A program made the translations under genes and the position numbers. Positions 33,295-42,153 of a stretch of DNA of 64,000 nt are shown here, piece by piece. The stretch is from Amycolatopsis vancoresmycina. GTDB taxonomy: Bacteria; Actinomycetota; Actinomycetes; Mycobacteriales; Pseudonocardiaceae. The stretch covers positions 372,001 through 436,000 of the forward strand of contig NZ_JNYY01000002.1 in the NCBI RefSeq assembly GCF_000716785.1. Direction: 5' to 3'. Under the pieces are notes generated by a model that was not told where the DNA came from, did not search any database, and saw nothing but the letters and a program-made list of their open reading frames with translations. The number at the start of each line of letters is the position of its first letter. The stretch's first letter is position 1.

Positions 33295-35949
33295 TCAGCC
33301 GGTTTCCGAGCCCGGTGGCCGGGCGAACCCGTCACCGCCGGGCAGCGGCGGGGTGGGCCCGCCCGTGCCCGGGCCCGGCCGCGACCGGGTCGGCTTGGTC
33401 GACGGCGTCTCGGTCTCGGTGTTCGGCTCCGTGCTCGGCTGGCTCGGCGTCGTGGTCGGCGTCTCGGACGGCGTCGGCGTTTCGGACGGCTTCGAGGCCG
33501 TCGTGGTCACGTCGTTGACGTCCTTGCCGATCGGCTCGACCTTGTCGAACTTCTCCGGCGGGGTCCCGTCCAGGTACTCCTTCATGAACTGTTCCCAGAT
33601 GGGACCCGGGTAGTTGCTACCGAAGATCGGCTGGTTCTTGTTGTCGTGCAGCGGCTGGTTGCCGTCGCCGCCGACCCAGGCCGCGGCCGCGACCGACGGC
33701 GTGTAGCCGACCATCCACGTCTGCGCGTTGCGGTTCGCGTAGTTCGCCGGATCGCCGTTCTGCACGTCGTACTGCTGCGTACCGGTCTTGCCCGCGCACT
33801 GGTGGCCGGCCGGGCAGTTCAGGTGCGAGTGGGTGATGACCGGGCCGAGGGCCGTGGTCACGTTGCCCGCGATCTGCGCGGTCTTCTGCGCGTCGCTGTC
33901 GAACGCCGGTGTGGCCTGGTACTTGCTCTCGTCGAACTCGACTTCGTCCTGGGCGTTGGTCAGCTTGGCGACGAAGTGGGCGTCCCGGCGCATGCCGCCG
34001 CTGGCGAAGGTGGCGTACCCGGCGGCCATGGCCTCCGGCGTGGCCCGGGTGGCGCCACCGCCGAGCGCGATGTTGATGTCCTGGCTCATCTCCGGTGACG
34101 TCGGCACGCCCGCCTCGTTGGCGGCCTGCGCCACGCGCGCGGGCTTCGTCACGTTGAGCACCATGTCGTAGAACACGGTGTTCGCGGAGATCTCCATCGC
34201 GTGGGCCACCGTGCACTCCGCGGTGCAGCTGGCGCTGTCACCCGCGTTGCGCAGCGGGGTCTTGCGGCCGGGGAACATCCGGTTGTTCGTGCCGTCGAAG
34301 GTGTCGCCGAGGCCCTTGCCCATCTTGAGGTACGCGGTGAGGTCGAACGCCTTGAACGACGAGCCCGGGTTCTGCCGCACGTTGGCCCAGTCCTCGGCGA
34401 CCTTGTCGTTGCCCTTGTCGTCCTTCACCGTGTCCGGGCCGCCGTAGTACGCCAGGACGCCGCCGGTCTTCGGGTTCACCGCGACCAGCGAACCCAGGAG
34501 CTTGTCGTCGCTCTGGCCCTTCATCTTGTTCGTGACCGCGTCCTCGGCCGCCTTCTGGGCCTTGGGGTCGATGGTGGTGTAGACCTTGGCGCCGGTCGAG
34601 TGCAGCCGGGCGCTGTCGTAGCCGTCGGCGGCCAGCTCTTCGTCGATCCGCTGCTGGATGTGGTACGGCATGGACTGGCCGGTGTCCTTGGCCGCCTTCG
34701 GGACCGGCGTCGGGAACTGCGCGGCCGAACGCTCGTCGGCGCGCAGCCACTTGTTGGCCACCATCTGGTCCATCACGTAGTTCCAGCGCCGCGTGGCGTA
34801 GTCCTGGTTCTCCGACTTGCTCGGCCCCTGGATCAGCCCGGCGAGCAGCGCGGCTTCGGACGCGCTGAGGTCCTTGGTGTCCTTGTTGAAGTACGCCTTC
34901 GCGGCCGCCTGGATGCCGTTCGCCCCGCGTCCGAAGTAGACGATGTTCAGGTAGCCCGTGATGATCTCTTCCTTGGACTCCTGGTTGTTCATCTTGAACG
35001 ACTTGGCCAGCTCGGTCCACTTCCGGCTGAGGCTCGGGGCGTCGTTTTCGGTGGCCTTCTTGATGTACTGCTGGGAGATGGTCGACCCACCGCCCTGGCC
35101 GCCGGTCGCCTGGTTGTAGACCGCGCGCAGGATGCCGGTGACGTCGAAGCCGGAGTTCGTCTCGAACGTCGCGTCCTCGGCCGAGTACACGGCGTGCTTC
35201 ACGGTGTCGGGGATGTCGCCCGGCTTGAGCAGCTGGCGGTCACCACCCTTCGGAAGGGACCGGCCCATCACCGTCTTGCCGTCGGCGTAGTAGTAGGTGA
35301 CCGGCTGGCTCTGCAGCGCCGCGACGCTCTCCGGCGTCGGCACGTCGACCATGAAGTACGTGATCACGAACGCGATCGCCGGCACGACGAAGAAGACGCC
35401 GACGCAGGCGTAGGCGACTCGCCGGATGATCTTCCAGCGGCGCTTCTTCCGCTGCGCCGGGGAAAGGACCGGCCGGCCCTTCTCGTCCAGCTCGCGCTGG
35501 GGCTCGACGTCGTCGGCGAACTCGTCGAACCGCCGGTCGTCGTCGTAGGAGTCGTACGCGTCTTCGGTCCCGTTGTGCGCGTGGTGGGTGATGAGATCCG
35601 GCTCACGTTCGGTTCCCGGCTCGGGACGGCGACCGCCCGGCGGTGGCTGCCGGAAGCCCTGTGGCGGCGAGCCGGGCGGGCCGCCGGGACGGCGTCCGGG
35701 CGGCGGCTGACGGCGGGCGCCGCCGGGCGGCGTCTGCGGACGTCGTGCCTGGTCGTTGGGCCACTGCGGGCCACCTTCGTCACCGGCGGGCCAGGCGGGC
35801 CCGGACTGCCGCGCGCCACCGCGAGCCGGGTTGGCTCGCCGGGCCGGTTCACCGGGCCACGCCGGTCCCGCGTCTTCGCCCGGCCACTGGGCACGGCGAG
35901 GTGCGTCTGGCTCCTGGTTCGGCCAGGAGCGGTTGTGGTCGTCGGTCAC
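33295..35949 (-). CDS. ponA: Class A penicillin-binding protein, PonA1 orthologue by position
   Basis: 884 residues from GTG 35949 (GGAGG 7 nt upstream). A long Pro/Arg/Trp-rich cytoplasmic N-terminus is followed by an acidic segment, one membrane helix (ACVGVFFVVPAIAFVITYFM), the GT51 domain (SAEDATFETNSGFD, GGSTISQQYIKK, YFGRGANGIQAAAKAYF) and the transpeptidase domain with SSFK (Ser530), SAN and KTGTQQ. A Thr/Pro/Ser-rich C-terminal tail follows, as in mycobacterial PonA1. The neighbours DUF5318, padR and ino1 match the M. tuberculosis order, so this is the core bifunctional PBP. It lies 67 bp after the DUF5318 gene. Confidence 0.95.
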   Translation of the reverse strand: MTDDHNRSWPNQEPDAPRRAQWPGEDAGPAWPGEPARRANPARGGARQSGPAWPAGDEGGPQWPNDQARRPQTPPGGARRQPPPGRRPGGPPGSPPQGFRQPPPGGRRPEPGTEREPDLITHHAHNGTEDAYDSYDDDRRFDEFADDVEPQRELDEKGRPVLSPAQRKKRRWKIIRRVAYACVGVFFVVPAIAFVITYFMVDVPTPESVAALQSQPVTYYYADGKTVMGRSLPKGGDRQLLKPGDIPDTVKHAVYSAEDATFETNSGFDVTGILRAVYNQATGGQGGGSTISQQYIKKATENDAPSLSRKWTELAKSFKMNNQESKEEIITGYLNIVYFGRGANGIQAAAKAYFNKDTKDLSASEAALLAGLIQGPSKSENQDYATRRWNYVMDQMVANKWLRADERSAAQFPTPVPKAAKDTGQSMPYHIQQRIDEELAADGYDSARLHSTGAKVYTTIDPKAQKAAEDAVTNKMKGQSDDKLLGSLVAVNPKTGGVLAYYGGPDTVKDDKGNDKVAEDWANVRQNPGSSFKAFDLTAYLKMGKGLGDTFDGTNNRMFPGRKTPLRNAGDSASCTAECTVAHAMEISANTVFYDMVLNVTKPARVAQAANEAGVPTSPEMSQDINIALGGGATRATPEAMAAGYATFASGGMRRDAHFVAKLTNAQDEVEFDESKYQATPAFDSDAQKTAQIAGNVTTALGPVITHSHLNCPAGHQCAGKTGTQQYDVQNGDPANYANRNAQTWMVGYTPSVAAAAWVGGDGNQPLHDNKNQPIFGSNYPGPIWEQFMKEYLDGTPPEKFDKVEPIGKDVNDVTTTASKPSETPTPSETPTTTPSQPSTEPNTETETPSTKPTRSRPGPGTGGPTPPLPGGDGFARPPGSETG

Positions 35950-36016
35950 GGACGGTCCTCCCGGATCAGTACCCGCAGGGGCACTGACCTGCGCGTTGCG
36001 TTGGTCGTACGGTGGC

Positions 36017-36412
36017 TCACCGGCCTGCGGTCCTTCGCGGACCCGCCGGTTCCCCTGTGCCCAGGACGTATGACCGGACCAAGTGGTTCCAATGGCACGC
36101 CCGGCACACTTCGACGTCGTACACGGTGAACTCCGCGAACGAGCCCGCCATCCTGGCCAGCTCCTCCGGGGTCCGCGCCGAGCCCGCGACGTGCTTGAGC
36201 TCGTCACCGTAGACCCAGGACACCAGGGTCAGGGGCTCCTGGCGGCAGATCGGGCAGGGTTGGTCACCGGCCCGGCCGTGGAACTTCGCCGCTCGCAGCA
36301 GGTACGGGCTCGCGTCGCAGGCTTCGTAGCTGCCGACGCGCCCGGAGCGGACTTCGGCCAGCAGCGCACGGCGCTGCAGCGCGTAGTCCACGACCTGCCG
36401 CTGGTTAATCAC
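36017..36412 (-). CDS. DUF5318 zinc-ribbon protein (Rv0049 family)
   Basis: 131 residues from GTG 36412, giving an N-terminus INQRQVVDYALQRRALLAEV that fits the family. Two Cys pairs, CPIC and CRAC, about 50 residues apart, make a zinc ribbon. The family is found almost only in Actinobacteria, next to ponA, as here; its role is unknown. There is no clear ribosome site, so a leaderless transcript or another start is possible. Confidence 0.8.
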   Translation of the reverse strand: MINQRQVVDYALQRRALLAEVRSGRVGSYEACDASPYLLRAAKFHGRAGDQPCPICRQEPLTLVSWVYGDELKHVAGSARTPEELARMAGSFAEFTVYDVEVCRACHWNHLVRSYVLGTGEPAGPRRTAGR

Positions 36413-36563
36413 GAGGACAGAGTACGGGCTCTTCCTGTGGCGTCCACGCCCCCTAGCGGCACCAGGCCGCGGACCGGGGCGGACACGCCGGACGTTCGAT
36501 AACTCTCCGGTGAATTTCGCCCTCGACGGGTACCCGGTCGGGGTTAGCTTCGCCACTTCGATG

Positions 36564-36576
36564 TATCGGCGCGATA
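36564..36576. promoter_or_regulatory. Palindrome in the padR promoter region
   Basis: TATCG-GCG-CGATA is a perfect inverted repeat about 80 bp before the padR GTG, within ATGTATCGGCGCGATATAG, an AT-rich patch. PadR proteins commonly bind such sites in their own promoters. Confidence 0.5.
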
Positions 36577-36657
36577 TAGTGGCTGAGTAGGTTGGATCGA
36601 GGCGCTCGTTCGGAGCAACGCGGGTCGTCTCGGTTTGTTCCCGGAAGGGGGTGCGCT

Positions 36658-37260
36658 GTGCTGGAGTTCGCGATCCTCGGTCTTCTGCACGAAGCGCCCA
36701 TGCACGGGTACGTGCTGCGCAAGCGGCTGCACGAGACGCTCGGCACGTTCCGGACGTTCTCGTACGGCTCGCTGTACCCGACCCTGCGGAAGCTGCTGCG
36801 GGCCGGGTACCTGGTCGAAGAGCTGGACGAGGCCGACGACCGGGCGTGGTCGCGGCGCGGACGGCGGGTCTACAAGCTCACCGCGGAGGGCAAGGAGCGC
36901 TTCGGCGAGCTGCTCGGCGACGCCGGGCCGCAGACCTGGGACGACGAAGGCTTCGGCGTCCACCTGGCCTTCTTCTCGCGGACCCCGGCCGACGTGCGGT
37001 TGCGGATCCTCGAGGGCCGCCGCCGTCGCGTCGAGGAACGCCGTGAGGGCATGCGGGCGGCGCTGGCCAGGGCCGAGGAGAAGATCGATCGCTACACCCG
37101 CGAGCTGCACCGGCTGGGGCTGGAGACCAGCGAGCGGGAGGTGCGCTGGCTCAACGAGCTGATCGCGCACGAACAAGCCGAACGGCAGGGTCCGCCGGAC
37201 CCCGGCCGGCCGGCCGGGCCGCAGCGTCGCGGCACCAGACCTACTGAACAGACGGATTGA
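36658..37260 (+). CDS. PadR family transcriptional regulator
   Basis: 200 residues from GTG 36658 (GGAAGGGGG upstream). The PadR winged helix is clear: LEFAILGLLHEAPMHGYVLR, then SYGSLYPTLRKLLRAGYLVE and RRGRRVYKLTAEGKERFGEL. A Vir-type coiled C-terminal dimerisation region follows (RRRRVEERREGMRAALARAE). It lies 13 bp upstream of ino1 on the same strand, as Rv0047c lies beside ino1 in M. tuberculosis, so control of inositol synthesis is likely (inference). A palindrome in its promoter suggests autoregulation of the padR-ino1 operon. Confidence 0.9.
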   Translation: MLEFAILGLLHEAPMHGYVLRKRLHETLGTFRTFSYGSLYPTLRKLLRAGYLVEELDEADDRAWSRRGRRVYKLTAEGKERFGELLGDAGPQTWDDEGFGVHLAFFSRTPADVRLRILEGRRRRVEERREGMRAALARAEEKIDRYTRELHRLGLETSEREVRWLNELIAHEQAERQGPPDPGRPAGPQRRGTRPTEQTD

Positions 37261-37273
37261 AGGAGAAACCCCC

Positions 37274-38362
37274 ATGGGCGAGAACCGCCGCGTACGGGTG
37301 GCCATCGTGGGCGTCGGCAACTGCGCGGCGTCGCTGGTCCAGGGTGTCCAGTACTACCGCGACGCGGACCCGGCCACCCGCGTCCCCGGTCTGATGCACG
37401 TCGACTTCGGCGGCTACCACGTCCGCGACATCGAGTTCGTCGCCGCGTTCGACGTGGACGCCAAGAAGGTCAGCCGCGACCTGTCCGAGGCGATCTTCGC
37501 CTCGGAGAACAACACCATCAAGATCGCCGACGTGCCGCCGCTGGGCGTCACGGTCCAGCGCGGCCACACCCACGACGGCCTCGGCCGCTTCTACCGCGAG
37601 ACGATCGAGGAGTCCGACGAGACCCCGGTCGACATCGTCGCCGCCCTCCGTGAGGCGCAGGCCGACGTGCTCGTGTCGTACCTGCCGGTGGGCTCCGAGG
37701 TGGCGGACAAGTTCTACGCACAGGCCGCGATCGACGCCGGCGTGGCGTTCGTCAACGCGCTGCCGGTGTTCATCGCCTCCGACCCCGAGTGGGCCAAGAA
37801 GTTCGAAGACGCCGGTGTCCCGATCGTCGGCGACGACATCAAGTCCCAGGTCGGCGCGACCATCACGCACCGCGTGCTGGCGAAGCTGTTCGAGGACCGC
37901 GGCGTCCAGCTCGACCGGACGATGCAGCTCAACGTGGGCGGGAACATGGACTTCCTGAACATGAAGGAGCTGGAGCGGCTCGAGTCGAAGAAGATCTCCA
38001 AGACCCAGTCCGTGACGTCGCAGGTCGACCGCGAGCTCGGCAAGGGCAACGTCCACATCGGACCGTCGGACTACGTGCAGTGGCTCGACGACCGCAAGTG
38101 GGCCTACGTCCGGCTCGAGGGCCGCGCGTTCGGCGACGTGCCGCTGAACCTGGAGTACAAGCTCGAGGTCTGGGACTCCCCGAACTCGGCGGGCATCATC
38201 ATCGACGCGGTCCGCGCGGCGAAGATCGCGAAGGACCGCGGCATCGGCGGCCCGATCCTGTCGGCGTCCTCCTACTTCATGAAGTCGCCGCCGGAGCAGT
38301 ACGACGACGCCACCGCGCGTGACGCCGTGGAGAAGTTCATCCGCGGCGAGGTCGAGCGGTAG
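37274..38362 (+). CDS. ino1: Inositol-3-phosphate synthase
   Basis: 362 residues, GGAG 8 nt before the ATG. The NAD-binding motif VAIVGVGNCAASLVQG is followed by the MIPS catalytic regions ADVLVSYLPVGSEVADKFYA, DDIKSQVGATITHRVLAKLF and LNVGGNMDFLNM. It converts glucose 6-phosphate to inositol 3-phosphate, which feeds phosphatidylinositol, PIMs and mycothiol. That suits the GT87 enzyme elsewhere in the conserved block. Transcribed with padR and closed by a strong terminator. Confidence 0.96.
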   Translation: MGENRRVRVAIVGVGNCAASLVQGVQYYRDADPATRVPGLMHVDFGGYHVRDIEFVAAFDVDAKKVSRDLSEAIFASENNTIKIADVPPLGVTVQRGHTHDGLGRFYRETIEESDETPVDIVAALREAQADVLVSYLPVGSEVADKFYAQAAIDAGVAFVNALPVFIASDPEWAKKFEDAGVPIVGDDIKSQVGATITHRVLAKLFEDRGVQLDRTMQLNVGGNMDFLNMKELERLESKKISKTQSVTSQVDRELGKGNVHIGPSDYVQWLDDRKWAYVRLEGRAFGDVPLNLEYKLEVWDSPNSAGIIIDAVRAAKIAKDRGIGGPILSASSYFMKSPPEQYDDATARDAVEKFIRGEVER

Positions 38363-38375
38363 AGCTGGTCTCGCG

Positions 38376-38405
38376 AAAGGCCGTCACCCCTGGTGACGGC
38401 CTTTT
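38376..38405 (+). terminator. Rho-independent terminator after ino1
   Basis: Perfect 13-bp arms (AAAGGCCGTCACC and its complement) with a 3-nt loop and a CTTTTT tract, 14 bp after the ino1 stop. Confidence 0.92.
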
Positions 38406-38452
38406 TCGCGTGCTGCACTAAACCGGTGGGGCGGGGCGGGCGTTGGCGTCGC

Positions 38453-38983
38453 GTGAGCGCGAGCGTGGGTGAAAGCGCACCGGGGGACCTGGGCGCACCG
38501 ACCTTCCACGACCTGTTCCGCGAGCACTTCGGCCGGCTGACGCGGCTGGCCCACCTGCTCGGCGCGGACGACCCGGAGAACGTGGTGCAGGAGGCGTTCG
38601 TCAAGCTCCACCAGCGCTGGGACACCCTCGCGGACCACGAGAGGGTGGCGGGTTACCTCCGCACGACCGTGGTGAACATGTCCCGCTCCCGGACCCGGCA
38701 CCTGAAGGTGGTCCGGCGGGCCCCGCAGGAGCGGCCACCGGACGAACCGTCGGCCGAGGTCACGGCTCTGGCCGGCTGGGAGCACCGGCGGCTGCGCGCG
38801 GTGCTGGTCAAGCTGCCGCGGCGCCAGCGCGAGGTCCTCGTGCTGCGGTACTGGCTGGACCTGAGCACGGCGGCCATCGCGGAGACGCTGGGCATCTCCG
38901 TGGGCACGGTGAAGGCGACCGCGCACCACGCGATCGCGAACCTGCGCAAGCACTGGGGGGACGAGCCGGGAGGTGAGGGATGA
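38453..38983 (+). CDS. SigE-family (ECF-like) RNA polymerase sigma factor
   Basis: 176 residues from GTG 38453: region 2 (FHDLFREHFGRLTRLAHLLG, AFVKLHQRWDTLADHERVAGYL) and region 4 (LVKLPRRQREVLVLRYWLDL, STAAIAETLGISVGTVKATA). This is the short actinobacterial SigE family. The start is uncertain because no good ribosome site is visible; GTG 38465 is another option. Its TGA overlaps the ATG of a membrane protein gene (ATGA), the usual coupling of such sigma factors with a regulator or sensor partner. Confidence 0.88.
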   Translation: MSASVGESAPGDLGAPTFHDLFREHFGRLTRLAHLLGADDPENVVQEAFVKLHQRWDTLADHERVAGYLRTTVVNMSRSRTRHLKVVRRAPQERPPDEPSAEVTALAGWEHRRLRAVLVKLPRRQREVLVLRYWLDLSTAAIAETLGISVGTVKATAHHAIANLRKHWGDEPGGEG

Positions 38984-39681
38984 CCGAACTCGAACGCAAG
39001 CTGGCCGAGACGTTGCGGGCGCAGGCCGGGGAGGTCACGCCGAACCTGGACGCGGCTTGGGTGGAGCAGCAGCGGAGGCAGCGCCGGCCGCGCCACCGGC
39101 GGTCCACGGTGGTGATCGCGCCCCTGGCGGCGGCGCTGGTGTTGCTGACCAGCGTGCTCCTGGCCACCCTGCTGAACACGGCCAAGGCGCCGACGGTGAC
39201 ACCCGCCGAGGAGCTGGTGCTCGCCAAGCCGGAGCACTTGCCGATGGCGGAGCTGCTCCTGATGAGCTCGCCCGTGGCCCTCACCGAGTTCGCCGGCCAA
39301 TCCGACCGCTGGCGTGGGTGGGCCTTCTCGGCGGAGCGGAGGCGGGAACCCGGCAGGCCACTGTTCTGCGTGGCCGCCTTGCCCGCGGACCAGCCGTTCG
39401 ACGGCGCCGCCGCCCAGTCCGGGATGTCCCCGCAGTGCGTTCCGTTCGCGCCGGCCGACGGCAAGGCGGTCTTGGCCGGGTACGCCGGCGAACCCGTCGG
39501 GCCGCTGCCGCCGGGCAAAGCGGTCTACCTGCTCAGCGCTCCGGCGAACCAGCTGCGGCTCTACGACGCCCACGGAGACCTCAGCCAGGGTCAGTGGGTG
39601 GGCCGGCTGGCGAATTCCTACCAGGTGTTCCTGGCCGGCGTGACCCCCGGCTCACCGCCGGTGCGCGCCGACGTCAGCTGA
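38980..39681 (+). CDS. Single-pass membrane protein coupled to the sigma factor
   Basis: 233 residues. The cytoplasmic N-terminus (MTELERKLAETLRAQAGEVT) is short and basic before one membrane helix (VVIAPLAAALVLLTSVLLAT); a roughly 165-residue external domain follows with two cysteines (PLFCVAAL, SPQCVPFA). Overlap with the sigma gene and this topology suggest an anti-sigma or sensor partner, but no HxxxCxxC zinc motif of classical anti-sigmas is present. Function inferred from coupling only. Its end overlaps the convergent HAD gene by 8 bp. Confidence 0.75.
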   Translation: MTELERKLAETLRAQAGEVTPNLDAAWVEQQRRQRRPRHRRSTVVIAPLAAALVLLTSVLLATLLNTAKAPTVTPAEELVLAKPEHLPMAELLLMSSPVALTEFAGQSDRWRGWAFSAERRREPGRPLFCVAALPADQPFDGAAAQSGMSPQCVPFAPADGKAVLAGYAGEPVGPLPPGKAVYLLSAPANQLRLYDAHGDLSQGQWVGRLANSYQVFLAGVTPGSPPVRADVS

Positions 39682-40312
39682 GCCCCAGCGCCCTCGGCAG
39701 GTCGGTGATCTTCTCCACCACCGCCGTGGCCTGCCCCAGCACCGCCGGATCCGGCGGGAAGTGCGGGTTCGGCACCGCATACACCGCCATCCCCGCCGCC
39801 AGCGCCGACCGCAGCCCGTTCGTCGTGTCCTCCACCGCCGCGCAGTCCGGCGGCGCCACGCCCAGCAGCTCGGCGGCCCGCAGGTAGACGTCCGGCGCCG
39901 GCTTCCCGGCCCCGACCTGCTCGGACGACACCGCCGCGCCCACCGGCAGGCCCGTCACGTCCAGGAACCCCTTGATCAGGATCACCGGCGACGAGCTGGC
40001 GATCGCCACCGGCCACCGCGCCGAGACCTGCCGCACGACCTCCACCGCGCCCGGGATCAACGGCGGCTCCGCCGCGTAGCGGGCCGCCATGCGCTTGACG
40101 ACGAGCGTCGCGATCTCCAGTGGCGACAGCTGCGCGCCCAGCTCCTCCACCAGGTAGCGGGCCCACTCGGGCGTGCTCATCCCCTGCTGGGCCCGCGTCG
40201 CTTCCTCGCGCCAGGTGCCGCCGTGCTCGGCGACGACCGCGCGCCGCACTTCGTCCCAGATCCGCTCGGAGTCCACCAGCACGCCGTCGAGGTCGAAGAT
40301 CACCGCTTCCAT
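39674..40312 (-). CDS. HAD-superfamily phosphatase (beta-phosphoglucomutase/CbbY type)
   Basis: 212 residues. Motif I VIFDLDGVLVDSE (nucleophile Asp7, acid/base Asp9), motif II IASSSP, motif III Lys in GAGKPAPDVYL and motif IV AVEDTTNG; the cap lies between I and II. It hydrolyses or transfers sugar or other small phosphates; substrate unknown. Divergent from a MarR gene. Confidence 0.88.
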   Translation of the reverse strand: MEAVIFDLDGVLVDSERIWDEVRRAVVAEHGGTWREEATRAQQGMSTPEWARYLVEELGAQLSPLEIATLVVKRMAARYAAEPPLIPGAVEVVRQVSARWPVAIASSSPVILIKGFLDVTGLPVGAAVSSEQVGAGKPAPDVYLRAAELLGVAPPDCAAVEDTTNGLRSALAAGMAVYAVPNPHFPPDPAVLGQATAVVEKITDLPRALGLS

Positions 40313-40340
40313 GCGTCGAGCCTAGCCTGCGAGAGGAGTT

Positions 40341-40380
40341 ACTTAGCTACCCTTACTAATTTTTGTTAGCCTAGCTAAGT
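40341..40380. promoter_or_regulatory. MarR operator overlapping the marR start codon
   Basis: ACTTAGCTA (40341-40349) and TAGCTAAGT (40372-40380) form a perfect 9-bp inverted repeat. The spacer holds a second small one, CTAA-TTTTTG-TTAG. The right arm overlaps GTG 40379. This AT-rich stretch also carries the divergent promoter region towards the HAD gene. Confidence 0.72.
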
Positions 40381-40837
40381 GACTTCCGCGATCACCGATC
40401 TCGCCCACCGGCTCCGGCCGCTGGTCTTCCGGCTGTACCACCAGGTGCGCCGGCAGACGCCGCAGCTGTCGCTGACCCTCACCCAGGGGTCGGTGCTGAG
40501 CGAGCTGGTCAACGGCGGGCCGCGCCGGATGAGCGCGCTGGCCGAGTTCGAGCAGGTCAAGCTGCCGTCGATGACCGACGTCGTCGGGCGGCTCGAACGG
40601 CTCGGCCTCGCCACCCGGCGCCCGGATCCCGCCGACGGGCGGGCCGTGCTCGTGGACGTCACCGACGAAGGCCGTCGCTTCTACGCCGAGACGGTGGCTG
40701 CCCGCGAAGAGTTCCTTCGCGAACGGCTCATCGCCATGGACGACGCCGACCGCGCAGCGATCGAAGCCGCCCTCCCGGCCCTCGCCAAGCTTCTGGTCGA
40801 CACCAAAAAGGAGGAACTGATCAGCGATGAGCGCTGA
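40379..40837 (+). CDS. MarR family regulator of the adjacent MFS gene
   Basis: 152 residues with the MarR fold: LTLTQGSVLSELVNGGPRRM, SALAEFEQVKLPSMTDVVGR as recognition region, wing RRPDPADGRAVLVDVTDEG. No ribosome site precedes GTG 40379, and the operator runs into it, so the mRNA is probably leaderless. The 11-bp overlap with the following MFS gene makes a repressor-pump operon, a common arrangement for drug-responsive export. Confidence 0.88.
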   Translation: MTSAITDLAHRLRPLVFRLYHQVRRQTPQLSLTLTQGSVLSELVNGGPRRMSALAEFEQVKLPSMTDVVGRLERLGLATRRPDPADGRAVLVDVTDEGRRFYAETVAAREEFLRERLIAMDDADRAAIEAALPALAKLLVDTKKEELISDER

Positions 40838-42044
40838 GCACCACTCGAGCCTGCTGGACGCCGTCAAGGGCCAGCCCAAGCAGGTTTGGATCACCGCGTT
40901 CGCCGCGGTCATCGCCTTCATGGGGATCGGGCTGGTCGACCCGATCCTGCTGTCCATCGCCAAGGGCCTGGACGCGACGCCGTCCCAGGTCACCCTGCTC
41001 TTCTCGTCCTACCTCGGCGTCCAGGTCGTCGCCATGCTGGTCACCGGCGCGGCGAGCGCCCGCTTCGGCGCCAAGCGGACCGTCCTGGCCGGGCTGGCGC
41101 TGATCGTCGTGGCCACCGCGCTGTGTTCGGCCGCCGGGTCGATCGAGCAGCTCGTCGGGCTGCGCGCGGTCTGGGGCCTCGGCAACGCCTTCTTCATCGC
41201 GACGGCCTTGTCGGTGATCGTCGGCGCCGCCACCGGCGGCCAGTCCGGCGCGATCCTGCTCTACGAGGCCGCCCTCGGGGTCGGCCTGTCGGTCGGGCCG
41301 CTGTTGGGTGCCCTGCTCGGCAGCATCTCGTGGCGCGGCCCGTTCCTCGGCACCGCGATCCTGATGGCCGGCGCCCTCGTGCTGTGCGCGGTGTTCCTCA
41401 AGAGCGACAAGCACGAGCAGCGGGCGCCGATCAAGCTGCTCGACCCGCTGCGCGCGCTGAAGCACACAGGCCTGCTGCGGACGTCGGTCGCGTCCGCGCT
41501 GTACACCGCCGCGTTCTTCGCGGTGCTCGCCTGGTCGCCGTTCGTCCTCGGCTGGAGCGCCATCGCCGTCGGCCTCGTGTTCTGCGGCTGGGGTCTCTGC
41601 GTCGCCGTCGCCGGGGTCGCCCTCGCGCCGCGGCTCGCCGCCCGGCTCGGCGAACGGCATGCCGCCGCGGCCGCCGTCTTCGGGTACGCCGTGCTGATGC
41701 TGGTCCTCGCCGTGCCGAGCAAGCCGGTGCTGGTCGCCGGGATCATCGTCTCCGGGCTGGTGTCCGGCCTGCTGAACACCCTGTTCACCGGCACCGCGAT
41801 GGCGATCAGCGACGCGCCGCGCCCGGTCGCCAGCGCGGGCTACAACTTCTGCCGCTGGCTCGGTGGCGCCGTCGCCGCGACGCTCGTCGGGCACGTCGCG
41901 GAGTGGTTCGGGTCGCCGCAGGCGCCGTTCATCGCCTCGGCCGTGCTGTGCGTCGTCGCGGGTGCGCTGCTCTCGCTGCGGGAGAAGACGGCGGACCCGC
42001 ACACCGTGCCGCGGGAAGCGGTGCTCGTCGGCGAAGAGTTCTGA
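40827..42044 (+). CDS. MFS family efflux transporter
   Basis: 405 residues and 12 predicted membrane helices. The A-motif-like loop ASARFGAKRTVLAG lies between helices 2 and 3, and GWSAIAVGLVFCGWGLC and RPVASAGYNFCRWLGGA sit in the second half. It resembles ACDE/drug exporters that use the proton gradient. AAGGAGG lies at the end of marR, upstream of its ATG. Likely induced when the MarR protein binds a drug-like ligand (inference). Confidence 0.88.
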   Translation: MSAEHHSSLLDAVKGQPKQVWITAFAAVIAFMGIGLVDPILLSIAKGLDATPSQVTLLFSSYLGVQVVAMLVTGAASARFGAKRTVLAGLALIVVATALCSAAGSIEQLVGLRAVWGLGNAFFIATALSVIVGAATGGQSGAILLYEAALGVGLSVGPLLGALLGSISWRGPFLGTAILMAGALVLCAVFLKSDKHEQRAPIKLLDPLRALKHTGLLRTSVASALYTAAFFAVLAWSPFVLGWSAIAVGLVFCGWGLCVAVAGVALAPRLAARLGERHAAAAAVFGYAVLMLVLAVPSKPVLVAGIIVSGLVSGLLNTLFTGTAMAISDAPRPVASAGYNFCRWLGGAVAATLVGHVAEWFGSPQAPFIASAVLCVVAGALLSLREKTADPHTVPREAVLVGEEF

Positions 42045-42153
42045 CGGGTCCGTTCGGGGTAGCAGTACACCTGCTGTTCAGCTGAATGTCTGGAATGGCT
42101 GGTTTTGGGAGCTTAGGTTCGGTCCGTCCCCGAACTCCCACCATGGAGGCGAA

